Assembly (NCBI GenBank): GCA_030549495.1
Contig: JAUIRK010000014.1
Span: 1,206,001-1,270,000, forward strand
DNA from: Nectonema munidae
Taxonomy: Eukaryota; Nematomorpha; Nectonematoida; Nectonematidae
DNA length: 64,000 nt
Direction: 5' to 3'
Shown here: positions 32,171 through 43,826 of the stretch, one piece after another
Position numbering within the stretch: the stretch's first letter is position 1
Layout: every line of letters starts with the position of its first letter
Notes under the pieces: generated by a model
Told to the model about the DNA's origin: nothing
What the model saw: the letters and a program-made list of their open reading frames with translations, nothing else
Database searches by the model: none
Program-made: the position numbers and the translations under genes

Positions 32171-33638
32171 CAAGGATCTTACAAAAAAGACAACAAATTT
32201 TTCTGAATTCCTTGTCTATTCTATTTCATTCTTAATTAACGTTAATGTAAACTTAACCCACCCCTATTAAGCTTAGCGTCAACAATGAATGAGGACTTAT
32301 AAATAGCTCCTTCTTTCTCACTTAAATAGATGCGCACCATCTCCAAATTATGTGTAGAAAGGGGGTAAAGATATCAATAAACAATAAAAAAAATTGAAAA
32401 TTTTATTGAATGAAAAAAATTATTCATTAATTTTCAGTTGTTCCATTTCTTCTTCCTAAAAGATGGAAAAATGTTTTATTGAGAAAAATAAATAAAAAAA
32501 ACACATCCAAATTACATAATTTTTCTGTGGTAATTTCTATCAAAAATGTAAAACACAACTAAAGTTAGAAAACTTGGTATTAGAATTTTTTCATTCTTTT
32601 TAGTGCATAAGATTAAGTGTAAGTTAGTTAGAATATCAAAAAAAAGGTATAAAAAGATAAAATTGTGCAAAGAAAAATCAAACAATAAATTAAGATTGCA
32701 TTACTTAATTTTTCTCAACATCATTCAAAAATAGTTTAAAAGCTAAATTGGTGCACGCTTCAAAAAGTAAAATAACTTTTAACATTTTACAATGATTTGC
32801 CTTTTATAATAACTTGAAAACTAATTTGACGTCCAAAATTAACTTTAGCATTAAAGCAATTAACTACAGCATACTATATGGGTGGCATGGTAGGTTGGTT
32901 GAGATGATGGAATCAGCACACAAGCCTTTGTATTTGATTTCTCATCGATACCAATTTGTTCATAGTTTGACATCAGTGCCTTATCAATGAAAACACATCC
33001 TAAACTAATAAAGCAATTTTCACTATTTTAAAATGAAACTGTCTGTTCTCAGAATAATTTCAAAATAATAGGAGGCATAAAAAATGAGAGTTTATTTGAT
33101 ATTTTCAAGTTTTTATAAGCAACAAAAGCCAACGTTGAAGTAGCTAACCCTTATAGGGTAATTTGGTAACGCCTGTATTTTTACATTTTGTAAGGAATCA
33201 TAGTATACAATTAAACTTAATAGCTAGTCAAAATATTCATTTCCAAATAGCTATGAAAAAAAATTCCTTGACTTGAAAAAATTAAAGTTTTCAAATGTTA
33301 CAAAATATAACAAACGTATTGACAAAGATTAAGTGACCTTTGTTGAAAAATTTTTTTAACGTGATTCTGAAAATATTCATTGATACAAAATTGTAACGAT
33401 TGAAAACTATTTTTCTCTCATTTAAAAACAAACAAAATTTTATTTTTGCAACATGTTTGGTGTATTGATGGAACTAAATATTTACCAAAAATCTCTGCGA
33501 TCAATTTGAATAGCTGAACTTTGGTATCATGAAAAAAGATTCTGAAAATATTGAACTTATATTCCGCTAAAAACTAGTTTCTAATGAGATAAAATAGAAT
33601 TATTTTTAATTTAACTCTAAATACAAATTAGACAGAAG
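32171..33638. other. AT-rich DNA, nothing recognised
   Basis: No coding, tandem or inverted repeat feature was recognised. Confidence 0.4.
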
Positions 33639-33815
33639 CAGTGGCGTTTCCAGAAGAAAGTTGATAGAGGGGGGGGGGGCATAATTTAAAAAATTGAGCA
33701 ACATTTATACTTTCTTGATCCTTTCATTGGAGAAATTTTCGAAAACTGATATCGCATAAGGTGCATGGGGGGGGGCGGGTAAGGCCCCTCATGCCCCAGC
33801 CTAGATACCCCACTG
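33639..33815. mobile_element. Probable hAT MITE with poly-G runs
   Basis: CAGTGGCGTTTCCAG at 33639 pairs with the inverted right end CAGTGGGGTATCTAGG at 33815. Two G-runs of about ten lie near the left end and near the middle. Flanking 8-mers GACAGAAG and GAGAGCTG agree at only five positions, so the duplication is not convincing. Confidence 0.6.
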
Positions 33816-34297
33816 GAGAGCTGAATGAGATAGGATAGCAACAAGAGAAGAGAGCTTGAGTGATGGAGTTTTGAGAGAGAAAGCGCAAGGGAAAAACAGG
33901 AGACAAAAAGAGAAATAGAATCACTGTGAGAGATGAGAAAATCTAATGGATCATCAATGTGTTTGCTCAAAAATACAAGACCCCTTGAGACACGGTGATA
34001 AACATTGCTTACTTATTGTGTGCTTATTGAAACAATAGATTATTATTATTATATAGATTTCACATCGTTTGTAAAATATTTTTGATAGGAATTTCAGAGC
34101 AGCTTGGCATGATGTTTAACTCGAAAGTCAGCATTCCCTCTTTTATTCTCTTATCTTACATTATCATGTATTCGAATGATCATTACATCCTATAATGCGA
34201 TCATCATAAAGGTTTTAAAAATAAGCTTAACAACTCTTACTTATAGAAAATTATTAGGGGGAGGGGGCGAAGTTCATTTTCGCCCCCCCCCCCGAAA
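33816..34297. other. No gene; G/C homopolymer patch at 34255-34293
   Basis: AT-rich DNA with a GGGGGAGGGGGCG...CGCCCCCCCCCCC inverted pair directly beside the piggyBac fragment. It may be a piece of a MITE terminus. Confidence 0.45.
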
Positions 34298-34690
34298 TCA
34301 CATTGGAAAAAACTTTTGAACAGTTCTTTTTATATCAACATTTGGAAAAAATTTTTTGTCTGAACGAACTGTTCTAATCAATGTTGTTTTATGTTTTAGT
34401 AACTTGAATGTGGTGAAAAAATATTTCTGCCTTTCAAATCTTTTATCAAATTCAGAACTCTCTGGCCTTGTTTTTTTGTGGTTATAAATTGGCTTCTTTT
34501 CAGTATATACTTCCAAATTACAGACATAGTTACATTGAATGTCGCATAGTATCCAAATTTTTATACCATATTTAACTGGCTTCGATTGTATATATTGTCT
34601 CATTGGACTATAACCCTGAAAGGTAAGAATTGTTCATCAATCTTTACTGTTTCACGAGCAAATACAAATATTGTAAATTACAAACACATT
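34298..34690 (-). pseudogene. piggyBac transposase fragment (PGBD4-like)
   Basis: The minus strand reads TVKIDEQFLPFR (catalytic Asp context) and, in another frame, SKPVKYGIKIWILCDIQCNY, CNLEVYT and then FFTTFKLLKHKTTLIRTVRS. This is the core of a piggyBac transposase (compare KP-KYGIK-W-LCD and DNFFTS). It is distinct in family from the relic at 25241-26330. Both ends are missing. Confidence 0.88.
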
Positions 34691-34959
34691 AATCCCATAA
34701 ACTTCTGATAAGAGCTCATTTATCTTTAGCTTTTCTTTCAATTCTATCTATTTGTCATCAAATCGAAGTCTCAATTTTAAGACATCGTATATCTGAAAAT
34801 AGGTCTGCCCATATTTTCATTCCATAAACTTTCGAGTGATTCACTATGGTAACGTAAAACACCAGCTAAAACAAGAATTTCAAGGAATCGTTGAAACAAA
34901 ACAAAAGCATCGATAATAGTATTATACGAGAAGCAGCAAATTTAGTAATACCTACGCGA

Positions 34960-36260
34960 CCTTTTATATTTTCTGAACGATATTTACTTTGAACATCAAA
35001 CAAAAAAAATATCAAAAGAGTAATTTGTACAAATTGAGGTTAATATGCAAGAAAAAGACAAATATTATTTTTAATGTTATTACTAAACTTGAAAAACTTT
35101 ACAAGTATCAATTGGAATTGTGTCATGAAAACCTGAAAATAAATGTAATCATTGTTTTCAAAAAAAATAAAACGAACATTTTACGTAGATAACGTCTCGG
35201 AGCTTCTAAAATAAAATATGGAAATAGAAGTTTAATTAATGTAATGTATGAAAAATATCATGAGAGTAATTTATACATTATGATAATAATATGAAAGAAA
35301 AAGACAAGTATTATTCAAAATGTTATAATAAAATTTAAAAAAACTTCAGAAGTATCAATTGGAATTGTGTCATGGAAATCCAAAAATAAATGTTCATCAT
35401 TTTGTTTTCAAAGATTAAAACGAAAATTTTACTTAGATAACGTCTCGGAGCTTCTAAAATAAAATATGGAAATAGAAGTTTAATTAATTTAATGTATGAA
35501 AAATATCATGAGAGTAATTTATACATTATGATAATAATATGAAAGAAAAAGACAAGTATTATTCAAAATGTTATAATAAAATTAAAAAAAAACTTCAGAA
35601 GTATCAATTGGAATTGTGTCATGGAAATCCAGAAATAAATGTTCATCATTTTGTTTTCAAAGATTAAAACGAAAATTTTACTTAGATAACGCCTGAGAGG
35701 TTCTAAAATAAAATATTCAATTAGAAGTTTAATTAAGTATATTTCATATATCAATATCATTAAATTTACAAAAATTCAGAAGTTTCATTTTGTTTTCAAA
35801 AATAAAAACGAAAAATTTACGCAGATAACGCCTGAGAGGTTCTAAAAAAATATTGAATTAGAAGTAATTAAAGGTGTATGAAAAGTATCAAGAGAGCAAT
35901 TTGTACAAAATGTCCATAATATGAAGAAAAAACAAGTATTTTTCATATATTATTAAATTTTCAAAAGTATCAATTGGAATTGTGTCATGGAAATCAAGAA
36001 ATAAATGTTCATTTTATTTTTGAAAATTAAAACGAGAAATTTACGCAGATAACGTCTGAGAGGTTCTAAAATAATATTGAATTAGAAGTATTAATGGTGT
36101 ATGAAAAAAAATCAAGAAAGAAATTTGTACAAAATGACAATAATATGAAGGAAAAAGACAAGTTTCAAAATGTTTTTACAAAATTTGAAAAATTTCATAA
36201 GTATCAATTGGAATTATGTCATGGTAAAAATATTTTTATGTAAATAACGAGTTTAAATAA
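34960..36260. repeat. Tandem repeat, ~248-bp unit, about six copies
   Basis: The anchor AACGTCTCGGAGCTTCTAAA (variants AACGCCTGAGAGGTTCTAAA) recurs at 35191, 35439, 35688, 35827 and 36051, with a worn copy near 36246. The first two intervals are 248 and 249 bases; later units are shortened by internal deletions. Each full unit also has AAGTATCAATTGGAATTGTG. No coding potential. The array ends about 350 bases before the Merlin element. Confidence 0.92.
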
Positions 36261-36613
36261 TAAATATAATACTAAATTTGTAAAAACTAATCAAATGAAA
36301 TTGGGTGATAAAATGCAAAAATTAATTTTAATTTCAAAAAATAAAATATTAAATTTAAAAATAATTAGACTTAAACTTTGAGAAAACAAAAAAGTATAAT
36401 GTATTTAATTTTTTTATAAATATGATTATACTTTACCATATAAATTTAAAAATAATATAGTATTATGAGTTATTGCGAAAATATTGAAAACACTTTTTAT
36501 AAACATTTCAAATAGTGATTATACTTTACATTCTTTAAAGACTCTTTAATCAAGAGAAAGTTAAATTCTCCATATAAAAGTGAAAAAACGTCTTTAAAAT
36601 ATAAAAAATCTTA

Positions 36614-37784
36614 GGTAAACATGTACTTTAGCGCGGTAAATTAAAAAAATTCTATATATCCAAAAAAAGCTTTATTGTAAAATAATATACGAGGCATTTA
36701 CCCACAACAACACTCTCTAAACAACATACACTTCTCTAATAGAGATAACAATATTATTAAATAGTTTATTGTAGTCAGGAAAACGAGAACGCCACATGAA
36801 TTCAAAAAGGTGTCCACCAAATAAAGGTTCACTCGTTCCAAACTGGCGTCTTAATTTCCTTTTAGCGCGCATCCACATATTTTCAATGCGATTCGTATAG
36901 ATGCTGGGGTCATGGGAATCAACAAAATTTAAACTGTGGTTTACAGCGTCATGTGTATATAACCCCTGACCCCTTTGTTCAATTGTGGCATAACTTGCCC
37001 AACTGTCACTTATTACTCGAGTTCCTGGCAGAATCCACTCTTGTATTAGAGGATAAAGAGTATCAGTCTTTCTATTTGCCACTGCCACGAGAAAGCAATT
37101 TCCGGATTCTCGTTCCACACCACCAAATACCCACTGTCCATCTCTATAGCGACCACGGTGATATTTCCTGTGGAAATATTTTGTTTCGTCTATTTCCACC
37201 ACTTTTGCTGTAAAATCTTCATTCAGACCGCCTATCTGCTGATTATTCACTAACAACCATTGCTCACACACCTCACGTAAAAAATTAGACCAGTCTGTCA
37301 TTATATGTGATGATAATCCACCCAATTCTCGTGAAATATATTTCAGACAAGAATCATATACCCATAAGTAAATAAAGTGTACAATCGTACTTAATTCCAG
37401 ATGACTTCAATCAAAAAACGATCCTTCACGAATGCTTTTCGTTCGTCTACATGGCTTCCTACATTCCCACCGACATCCGTCAATAGATGGAGCATAGTTG
37501 ACAAACGCCATTTCATTGTTACATTGCTCGCAATGGAAGTTATTTCGAATAAGTCCCATTCGAGCACAAAATAACACCCACTCACGCTTTTCACTAAGCT
37601 CAAACAAAGTCTGGCGTATAAAGTCCATATATCGTAGATCAGCAGTTCTTAAAACATTCTCAACGATTAAATTCGGTGCACGAGGTCTACCTGCTATCTT
37701 TTATTTTAAATTGTTCTTAAATTTGAAGAAATAAAATAAAAAAATATATTTTTTTAATTTACCGCGCTAAAGTACATGTTTACC
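36614..37784 (-). mobile_element. Merlin DNA transposon, essentially complete (1171 bp)
   Basis: Ends GGTAAACATGTACTTTAGCG and its inverse at 37784 are identical over at least 37 bases. AAATCTTA at 36606-36613 is repeated exactly at 37785-37792, an 8-bp target duplication as expected for Merlin (8-9 bp). The single gene fills most of the interior. Identical ends and a perfect duplication indicate a young insertion. Confidence 0.96.
36717..37628 (-). pseudogene. Merlin (IS1016/ISXO2-like) transposase, one nonsense codon
   Basis: A single minus-strand frame of 303 codons from the ATG at 37628, interrupted only by TGA at codon 74 (37407-37409). Codons 1-73 carry an N-terminal zinc ribbon (CEQC at one end, WECRKPC at the other). 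The catalytic domain has VVEIDETKYF (Asp about 147), a RDGQWVFGGVER block, VISDSWASY (Asp about 208), HAVNHSLNFVD-like sequence, and NRIENMWMRAKRKL (Glu about 249). This is the DDE triad of Merlin and the IS1016 group. Length equals the family norm of about 300. The stop follows GSFFD where relatives have an Arg-Ser-His stretch, so a CGA to TGA transition is the simplest cause. Confidence 0.93.
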
Positions 37785-37792
37785 AAATCTTA

Positions 37793-38814
37793 ATTCATGA
37801 AAAAACAAGATTTTTGTAATTGAATACAAGTTTTGATAAAAAAATTTTACACAAACAAAACTTTCAAAAAGGATATTTTATGATGATAAAATACCTAATA
37901 TAAAAAATCGTGATTAAAATGATGGAATCGACTCGATTTAATCAAAATAGCATGCCCTAAAAAGATAACTAATCAAATTTAGCTATGATTTCCATAATTC
38001 TTGATAAAAAATAGGCGAATGAATAGGCTTCTTTATATCCATGATTTTGTTATTAAGTGTACGGTAAAATAAAAAATCTAGCGTCCTTAAAAAGTATAAG
38101 AAAACGAAAAGTTCAGACTAAAAATTAGTTTGTAGAAACTAAATAAAATAACAGTCTAGTGGCGTAAAAAAATAAAACTAAAAGTTAAATAAAAAACGTC
38201 TAGAATTTATTTTGAATGTTCTAATATGGAAGCAGGTAAATTCGTGCTCAAAACATATTGAACATTGCTTTGAAGCAAAATCCTCAAATATATAATGCAA
38301 GTTTGATCAATATATGTAAAAAAGTTAAATATTTTTTAGTATGTAGGTTGTTAGATGATTTAATTTTAATATAAAGCTCTATTCTATATTTATAATTATA
38401 AATCTAATAAAAGTAAAAGTGAGAAACCATTTTTAAAATTTGAAAAAAAATTAAAATAAAAAATAAATAAATTTAAAAGTTCCAAAATAAATTTAAATAC
38501 ACCTGTGCCTTTCCTTCATTCAGATATATGAAAAACTTTCTTGGAAACTACAAATTTATTCTATAACTAGGAAGAAAAAGTTTCCTCTTTTAATTTTTCG
38601 TAATATAAATTTTTTACAAAATTTTGATATATAAATTTTTAATTGAATCAATATTGGCATTCTCGATAATAAATTGGGGACACGCTGGGTTAAATAAAAT
38701 CTTATTGTTTCAAAAATGTTCTGAGGTCTATTTTTAATCTAGGTGTTTAAGTATGTATATATTCAGTTTCAAATAACTATAATATATACTGAGATACATA
38801 AATAGTTAAGTGAT
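37793..38814. other. AT-rich DNA, nothing recognised
   Basis: No coding or structural feature was recognised. Confidence 0.4.
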
Positions 38815-39115
38815 TTGTATCATCCTCCGAGTAAAAACTCCTTCAGTTTTTTTTTTAATTTATAAATTAATGTTTTCAGTGAGTTCCATAATTTGATAGC
38901 ACTATTACAAAAACTATGTCTATAAAGGAAAGTGTTGTAAGTTTTAAATTTTATATCATTTTTACATCTTAAATTATATGGTAAAAAATCAAAATTTACA
39001 GCTATAGAAAATTAGTTTTTGTAATTATTATCATATTTACACATGGAAATGAAAGAAACCAATTGAAATTAATCCATTTGTTCAAGAGTAAATAATTAAA
39101 AATCTTTTTTTAAAA
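38815..39115 (-). pseudogene. LINE C-terminal remnant
   Basis: The minus strand reads HSFCNSAIKLWNSLKTL and LKEFLL in adjacent frames, the C-terminal end of a LINE ORF2 (compare AVWNSIP---NFK in LINE-D). Frameshifted and short. Confidence 0.6.
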
Positions 39116-39399
39116 TGAACTATATTTTAGCATATTCTTAAAATGACTGAAATGTGATTCGTGCTCCAAATGGGAGTGTTATGCCTGTCAAAACTTCGGA
39201 AAAACTTTGTTCAAAGTGTTAGATAATTATAAGATGGTAATTATTGTAGTACATACGACATAAATATTATATTAGCTTAGAAGCATTTGACTTTTAAGGT
39301 TGAGTTTTGATGGCACTAAATGTAGAACAGTAATAATTCATAAAGACATAATGTGAGGCAGAATAAACGAATGGAAAAAAGCAATAGGGAACTTGAACA

Positions 39400-40250
39400 T
39401 AAAATAACCATGTTTATGTTATGTTATCTGTTTAAATTGCTTGATGGGGGTTGAAGAGAAAATGTAAAGAAGGATGTTAGGAGTATTCTAGAAATAATAA
39501 ATATATATAGAGAAGGATAGTCGGTTTTATTGTGGGCTAAGGTGAAGAATGGGTTCAATAGTACCTATCAAGGAGAAGAGTAAGTTTAACAGTTCTGGGT
39601 GAGTAATGATGCGGCTTAAATTAGTGGCAAAGGTTTGAGGCGCAAGTGTTAATAAATTTGTGTCGATGTGAGTTGAAGAATCGGTAGAGGAAGGCTAGGT
39701 TTTATGTTGTTTCGAAGAGTGCGTTACAGAACCGACACGTCAGGTTGTCTGAGAGTTTAATGCGAAAAAAGTAGGTTTTGCAGGGGCAATGACCCGAGAG
39801 CCAGCTAATAAGGGATATCGATAGAGTGTATTTGTGCAAAGCCCAATATTGGTGTATGGCATTGATGTTTTATATGCGCGAAAGCAAGGTGTTTGTGGAG
39901 TAGATGAGAGAGTTTTGCCATTGGTTTTCTAGTGTGCATGAAAATGTTGCGTAGTAAGTTGTGTGGGTGTACTGATGTCAAATGTGTAATGCATGGTCTT
40001 GATAAGTTTCTTTTAGCAAGATGGTCAACATGCAAGTATTCATGTATGTTAGAGTGAGCGGGGCATCAGAAAATGAAGACAGTTAAATGAATGGAGATAA
40101 ATCGTAGTTTTGAGAACAAGATAGAAGCCAAGAAGGGAATGTTTTTGATAAGGTGTAGATCGCGCGTGATTTTCAAGGACCCTGTATAGAAATGAATATG
40201 AGTGAAAAGTGTGAACGTATTGATGTGTTGGGTGATCTGATCTCATGAGG
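39400..40250 (-). pseudogene. LINE-G: A/C-rich LINE, C-terminal part
   Basis: The minus strand has the same strong A/C bias as LINE-E/F. In broken frames it reads LISWLSGHCPCKTYFFRIKL and LSDNLTCRFCNALFETT, then FNSHRHKF. This is the Cys/His block seen in LINE-E (CRFGCDTIETP...HR). Frames 39805-40035 and 40049-40246 are upstream pieces without a recognised motif. Confidence 0.6.
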
Positions 40251-40810
40251 TGATTAAAGCTTGACTTGATATTTTATATATATATTTTTCTATTTATGGT
40301 TCAAATTCTTAGAACTATATGTAGTATAAATTTCCATTTATTATTATGTTGTTAATTGGATGGCAACATGCTTATAATAGATAAAAATAAATGCCATATG
40401 TTGGGATTTTTTTTTAGCCAATTTAAATATTAAAAATAAAAATTGGAGTCTCTCTCTAATACAAAAAGGAATTAAAAAAAAAGTTCGACCTCTGGAAGGC
40501 TAAAGATTTAAATTTTAATTTTTTTAATACTTTTTTAATTGAAAAATGATTTTTTTGTATGAATTTGTTTAAAAAGTCAGACCCTATTTTTCTTACAATG
40601 AATAAATATAATTTTGTTTTTTAGATTTTATAATTATATAATTATTTTTATTAATAAATGGGATTATTTACTTGTAAAAATACTTTAAAAATAGTTATAC
40701 CACAAATCATATATTTGAAGAGTACCAAATATTTTATTTTATCCCAAGTTATGAAAGACAGAGAACAATTTAAATTTGATAAATATAAAGGTCGCTATTT
40801 AAAGGAAAAT

Positions 40811-41648
40811 ACAGTAAAACCCGTGTATACCAGCAGCCCTTGGACTTGAGAAAAGTGGAGCTTATATAGAGGTATCGCATCGAAAGTACATCTTATTCTT
40901 GTCACTATTGCATGAAATTTATTAGTTGGAGTGAGCCACAGGTAAAAATCAACGATATTTTAAACAGCTTTACATAAGTTACTTAAGAAAGTCCCTTTTG
41001 CCCATTTGTTTCTTTTCCGTCATAAGTCCCATGTAAACAGTTTTTTCAGACTTACAACGTTCATAGTTTGCGTCATTGGTTTCAAGTGCAAATTGTCGGA
41101 ATTTTTTAACCAGGGCACTAGCCTCGGTCATGGTAGGCACTTTCATATTTTCATGCTCATCATCTTCATTATCACTGTCTTCGGTATCCTTTGCGTCAGC
41201 GAGAATATCTAGAGCATTTCTGTTGAAGCTTTCGTGAAGTGGACAGGTGTCAATGTCGCTATTTAGTGAACCTAATGATTCGTATTCCTGGTGAAAAGGT
41301 TCTTTAGACAGTTTAAATACTAACAATGGAATATCATCTTTGTCAATTGGTGCATCATCTTAAACTAACAAAATAATTTTCAATGAATTACAATTAAAAC
41401 ATGCTGTCTATTAATTGCTGTTTTACATGTCACGGTGAATTGCCTAGATCAATTAAATCGAGCATGGAAATACCGATTTATTGGCGGTTATACAGAGGGT
41501 TTCCTGCCAGTTTGGGACCACAAACAGGTGGTTGCTGACGGTTCTATAGAGGTCAGCTTAAATGGAAAGTGCATCGGGACTTCGCAAAGTTGTAGTTTAT
41601 AGAGAAGTGGTGACTCTATAGAGGTGGTTGTCAAACCAAGTTTTACTG
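40811..41648 (-). mobile_element. Tigger-like element, internally deleted (838 bp)
   Basis: CAGTAAAACCCGTGTATACC at 40811 pairs with the inverted right end CAGTAAAACTTGGTTTGACA at 41648. It is flanked by TA on both sides (40809-40810, 41649-41650). The interior keeps only the 3' part of a transposase gene. Confidence 0.85.
40979..41326 (-). pseudogene. Tigger transposase C-terminal tail
   Basis: A 115-codon minus frame with an acidic segment (DAKDTEDSDNEDDEHENMKV) followed by a helical segment (ASALVKKFRQFALETND) and a basic end. This matches the low-complexity acidic C-terminal tail of pogo/Tigger transposases. The catalytic domain has been deleted. Assignment rests mostly on the Tigger-type termini. 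Confidence 0.65.
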
Positions 41649-41817
41649 TATAATATTTTATGATTATTAAGATTTCTTTTGGCATTAGAGAGGGTTTTAT
41701 TACTAAGATTAATAAAATACGAAATTTATTTAGAAATATATTTTATTTTTTATTTATTTATTTAAAGCAAATAAAACAAGTTCCAAATTTAAGTTGAGAT
41801 GGACATGTGGAATCTTT

Positions 41818-42202
41818 TTACAAACGGAGGATTGAACGACACATTTGGTGTGGAGAAGTTGAATGAACACGAGCAAGCATCAGGAGTTCAAAGAAGCAAG
41901 AAACCATTGAAATAAACTTCCAGTTGTCGCATTCGAAAGCCAGTATAAAGCAGAATTCAAGAATAACATTCTTTATCGAAAGAGCAAGAAAAAAGGGGAA
42001 AAGAAAGAAAAAAGAGAGAGAAAAGAAAAGAAAAAAATACACGCACATGTTAAATTTGTACATAAAGATTAAAGATTGATTATTGCTTTTTTTAAAAGCG
42101 TTTTTGAATTTAAAGGAGTTAGAGAAATCGAGATCGCTATAAAATCTATTTATATTGTTACCAGAAATTATTTTCTTAAAGAAACTGTTTTTTAAAGAAC
42201 TT
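41818..42202 (-). mobile_element. Possible LINE 3' remnant beside the GAA tract
   Basis: Just beyond the GAA tract the minus strand reads IISGNNINRFYSDLDFSNSF with a following KFKNAFKK, resembling the end of a LINE ORF2 (W-N-I...SF---L-K). The downstream AAGAATAACATT resembles the 3' region of LINE-A at 9300-9312. Weak support. Confidence 0.35.
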
Positions 42203-43597
42203 GAAGAAGAAGAAGAAGAAGAAGAAGAAGAAGAAGAAGAAGAAGAAGAAGAAGAAGAAGAAGAAGAAGAAGAAGAAGAAGAAGAAGAAGAAGAAGAAGA
42301 AGAAGAAGAAGAAGAAGAAGAAGAAGAAGAAGAAGAAGAAGAAGAAGAAGAAGAAGAAGAAGAAGAAGAAGAAGAAGAAGAAGAAGAAGAAGAAGAAGAA
42401 GAAGAAGAAGAAGAAGAAGAAGAAGAAGAAGAAGAAGAAGAAGAAGAAGAAGAAGAAGAAGAAGAAGAAGAAGAAGAAGAAGAAGAAGAAGAAGAAGAAG
42501 AAGAAGAAGAAGAAGAAGAAGAAGAAGAAGAAGAAGAAGAAGAAGAAGAAGAAGAAGAAGAAGAAGAAGAAGAAGAAGAAGAAGAAGAAGAAGAAGAAGA
42601 AGAAGAAGAAGAAGAAGAAGAAGAAGAAGAAGAAGAAGAAGAAGAAGAAGAAGAAGAAGAAGAAGAAGAAGAAGAAGAAGAAGAAGAAGAAGAAGAAGAA
42701 GAAGAAGAAGAAGAAGAAGAAGAAGAAGAAGAAGAAGAAGAAGAAGAAGAAGAAGAAGAAGAAGAAGAAGAAGAAGAAGAAGAAGAAGAAGAAGAAGAAG
42801 AAGAAGAAGAAGAAGAAGAAGAAGAAGAAGAAGAAGAAGAAGAAGAAGAAGAAGAAGAAGAAGAAGAAGAAGAAGAAGAAGAAGAAGAAGAAGAAGAAGA
42901 AGAAGAAGAAGAAGAAGAAGAAGAAGAAGAAGAAGAAGAAGAAGAAGAAGAAGAAGAAGAAGAAGAAGAAGAAGAAGAAGAAGAAGAAGAAGAAGAAGAA
43001 GAAGAAGAAGAAGAAGAAGAAGAAGAAGAAGAAGAAGAAGAAGAAGAAGAAGAAGAAGAAGAAGAAGAAGAAGAAGAAGAAGAAGAAGAAGAAGAAGAAG
43101 AAGAAGAAGAAGAAGAAGAAGAAGAAGAAGAAGAAGAAGAAGAAGAAGAAGAAGAAGAAGAAGAAGAAGAAGAAGAAGAAGAAGAAGAAGAAGAAGAAGA
43201 AGAAGAAGAAGAAGAAGAAGAAGAAGAAGAAGAAGAAGAAGAAGAAGAAGAAGAAGAAGAAGAAGAAGAAGAAGAAGAAGAAGAAGAAGAAGAAGAAGAA
43301 GAAGAAGAAGAAGAAGAAGAAGAAGAAGAAGAAGAAGAAGAAGAAGAAGAAGAAGAAGAAGAAGAAGAAGAAGAAGAAGAAGAAGAAGAAGAAGAAGAAG
43401 AAGAAGAAGAAGAAGAAGAAGAAGAAGAAGAAGAAGAAGAAGAAGAAGAAGAAGAAGAAGAAGAAGAAGAAGAAGAAGAAGAAGAAGAAGAAGAAGAAGA
43501 AGAAGAAGAAGAAGAAGAAGAAGAAGAAGAAGAAGAAGAAGAAGAAGAAGAAGAAGAAGAAGAAGAAGAAGAAGAAGAAGAAGAAGAAGAAGAAGAA
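42203..43597. repeat. (GAA)465 / (TTC)465 microsatellite, uninterrupted
   Basis: 1395 bases of perfect GAA repeat, exactly 465 units with no interruption visible in any line. Long open frames across it (poly-Glu, poly-Lys, poly-Ser, poly-Phe) are translations of the repeat, not genes. In minus-strand terms the TTC tract begins immediately after the AATAAA at the 3' end of LINE-B. Confidence 0.99.
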
Positions 43598-43826
43598 TTT
43601 ATTAGCAAAAAATAATCTCATAAAAAAAATTTCACATTTGAGAATATGCTTTTATTTCAAGGGTCAGAAGACCGTAACAGAAATACTAAAAAAAAGAAAA
43701 CATAAAAATATTTTTTTAATTGTTCATAAATGTTAAATTAACAATTAAACATAGTTAAAAATGAAATTGATATAAAAAAAATTTAAATAAAAAAATCAAA
43801 TTATATTAAATCATCACAAAATTGAT

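Noticed and set aside
41818-43736. Four very long open frames (up to 596 codons) over the GAA tract
   Set aside because: They are poly-Ser, poly-Glu, poly-Lys and poly-Phe translations of the (GAA)465 repeat with a few flanking codons; no gene evidence.
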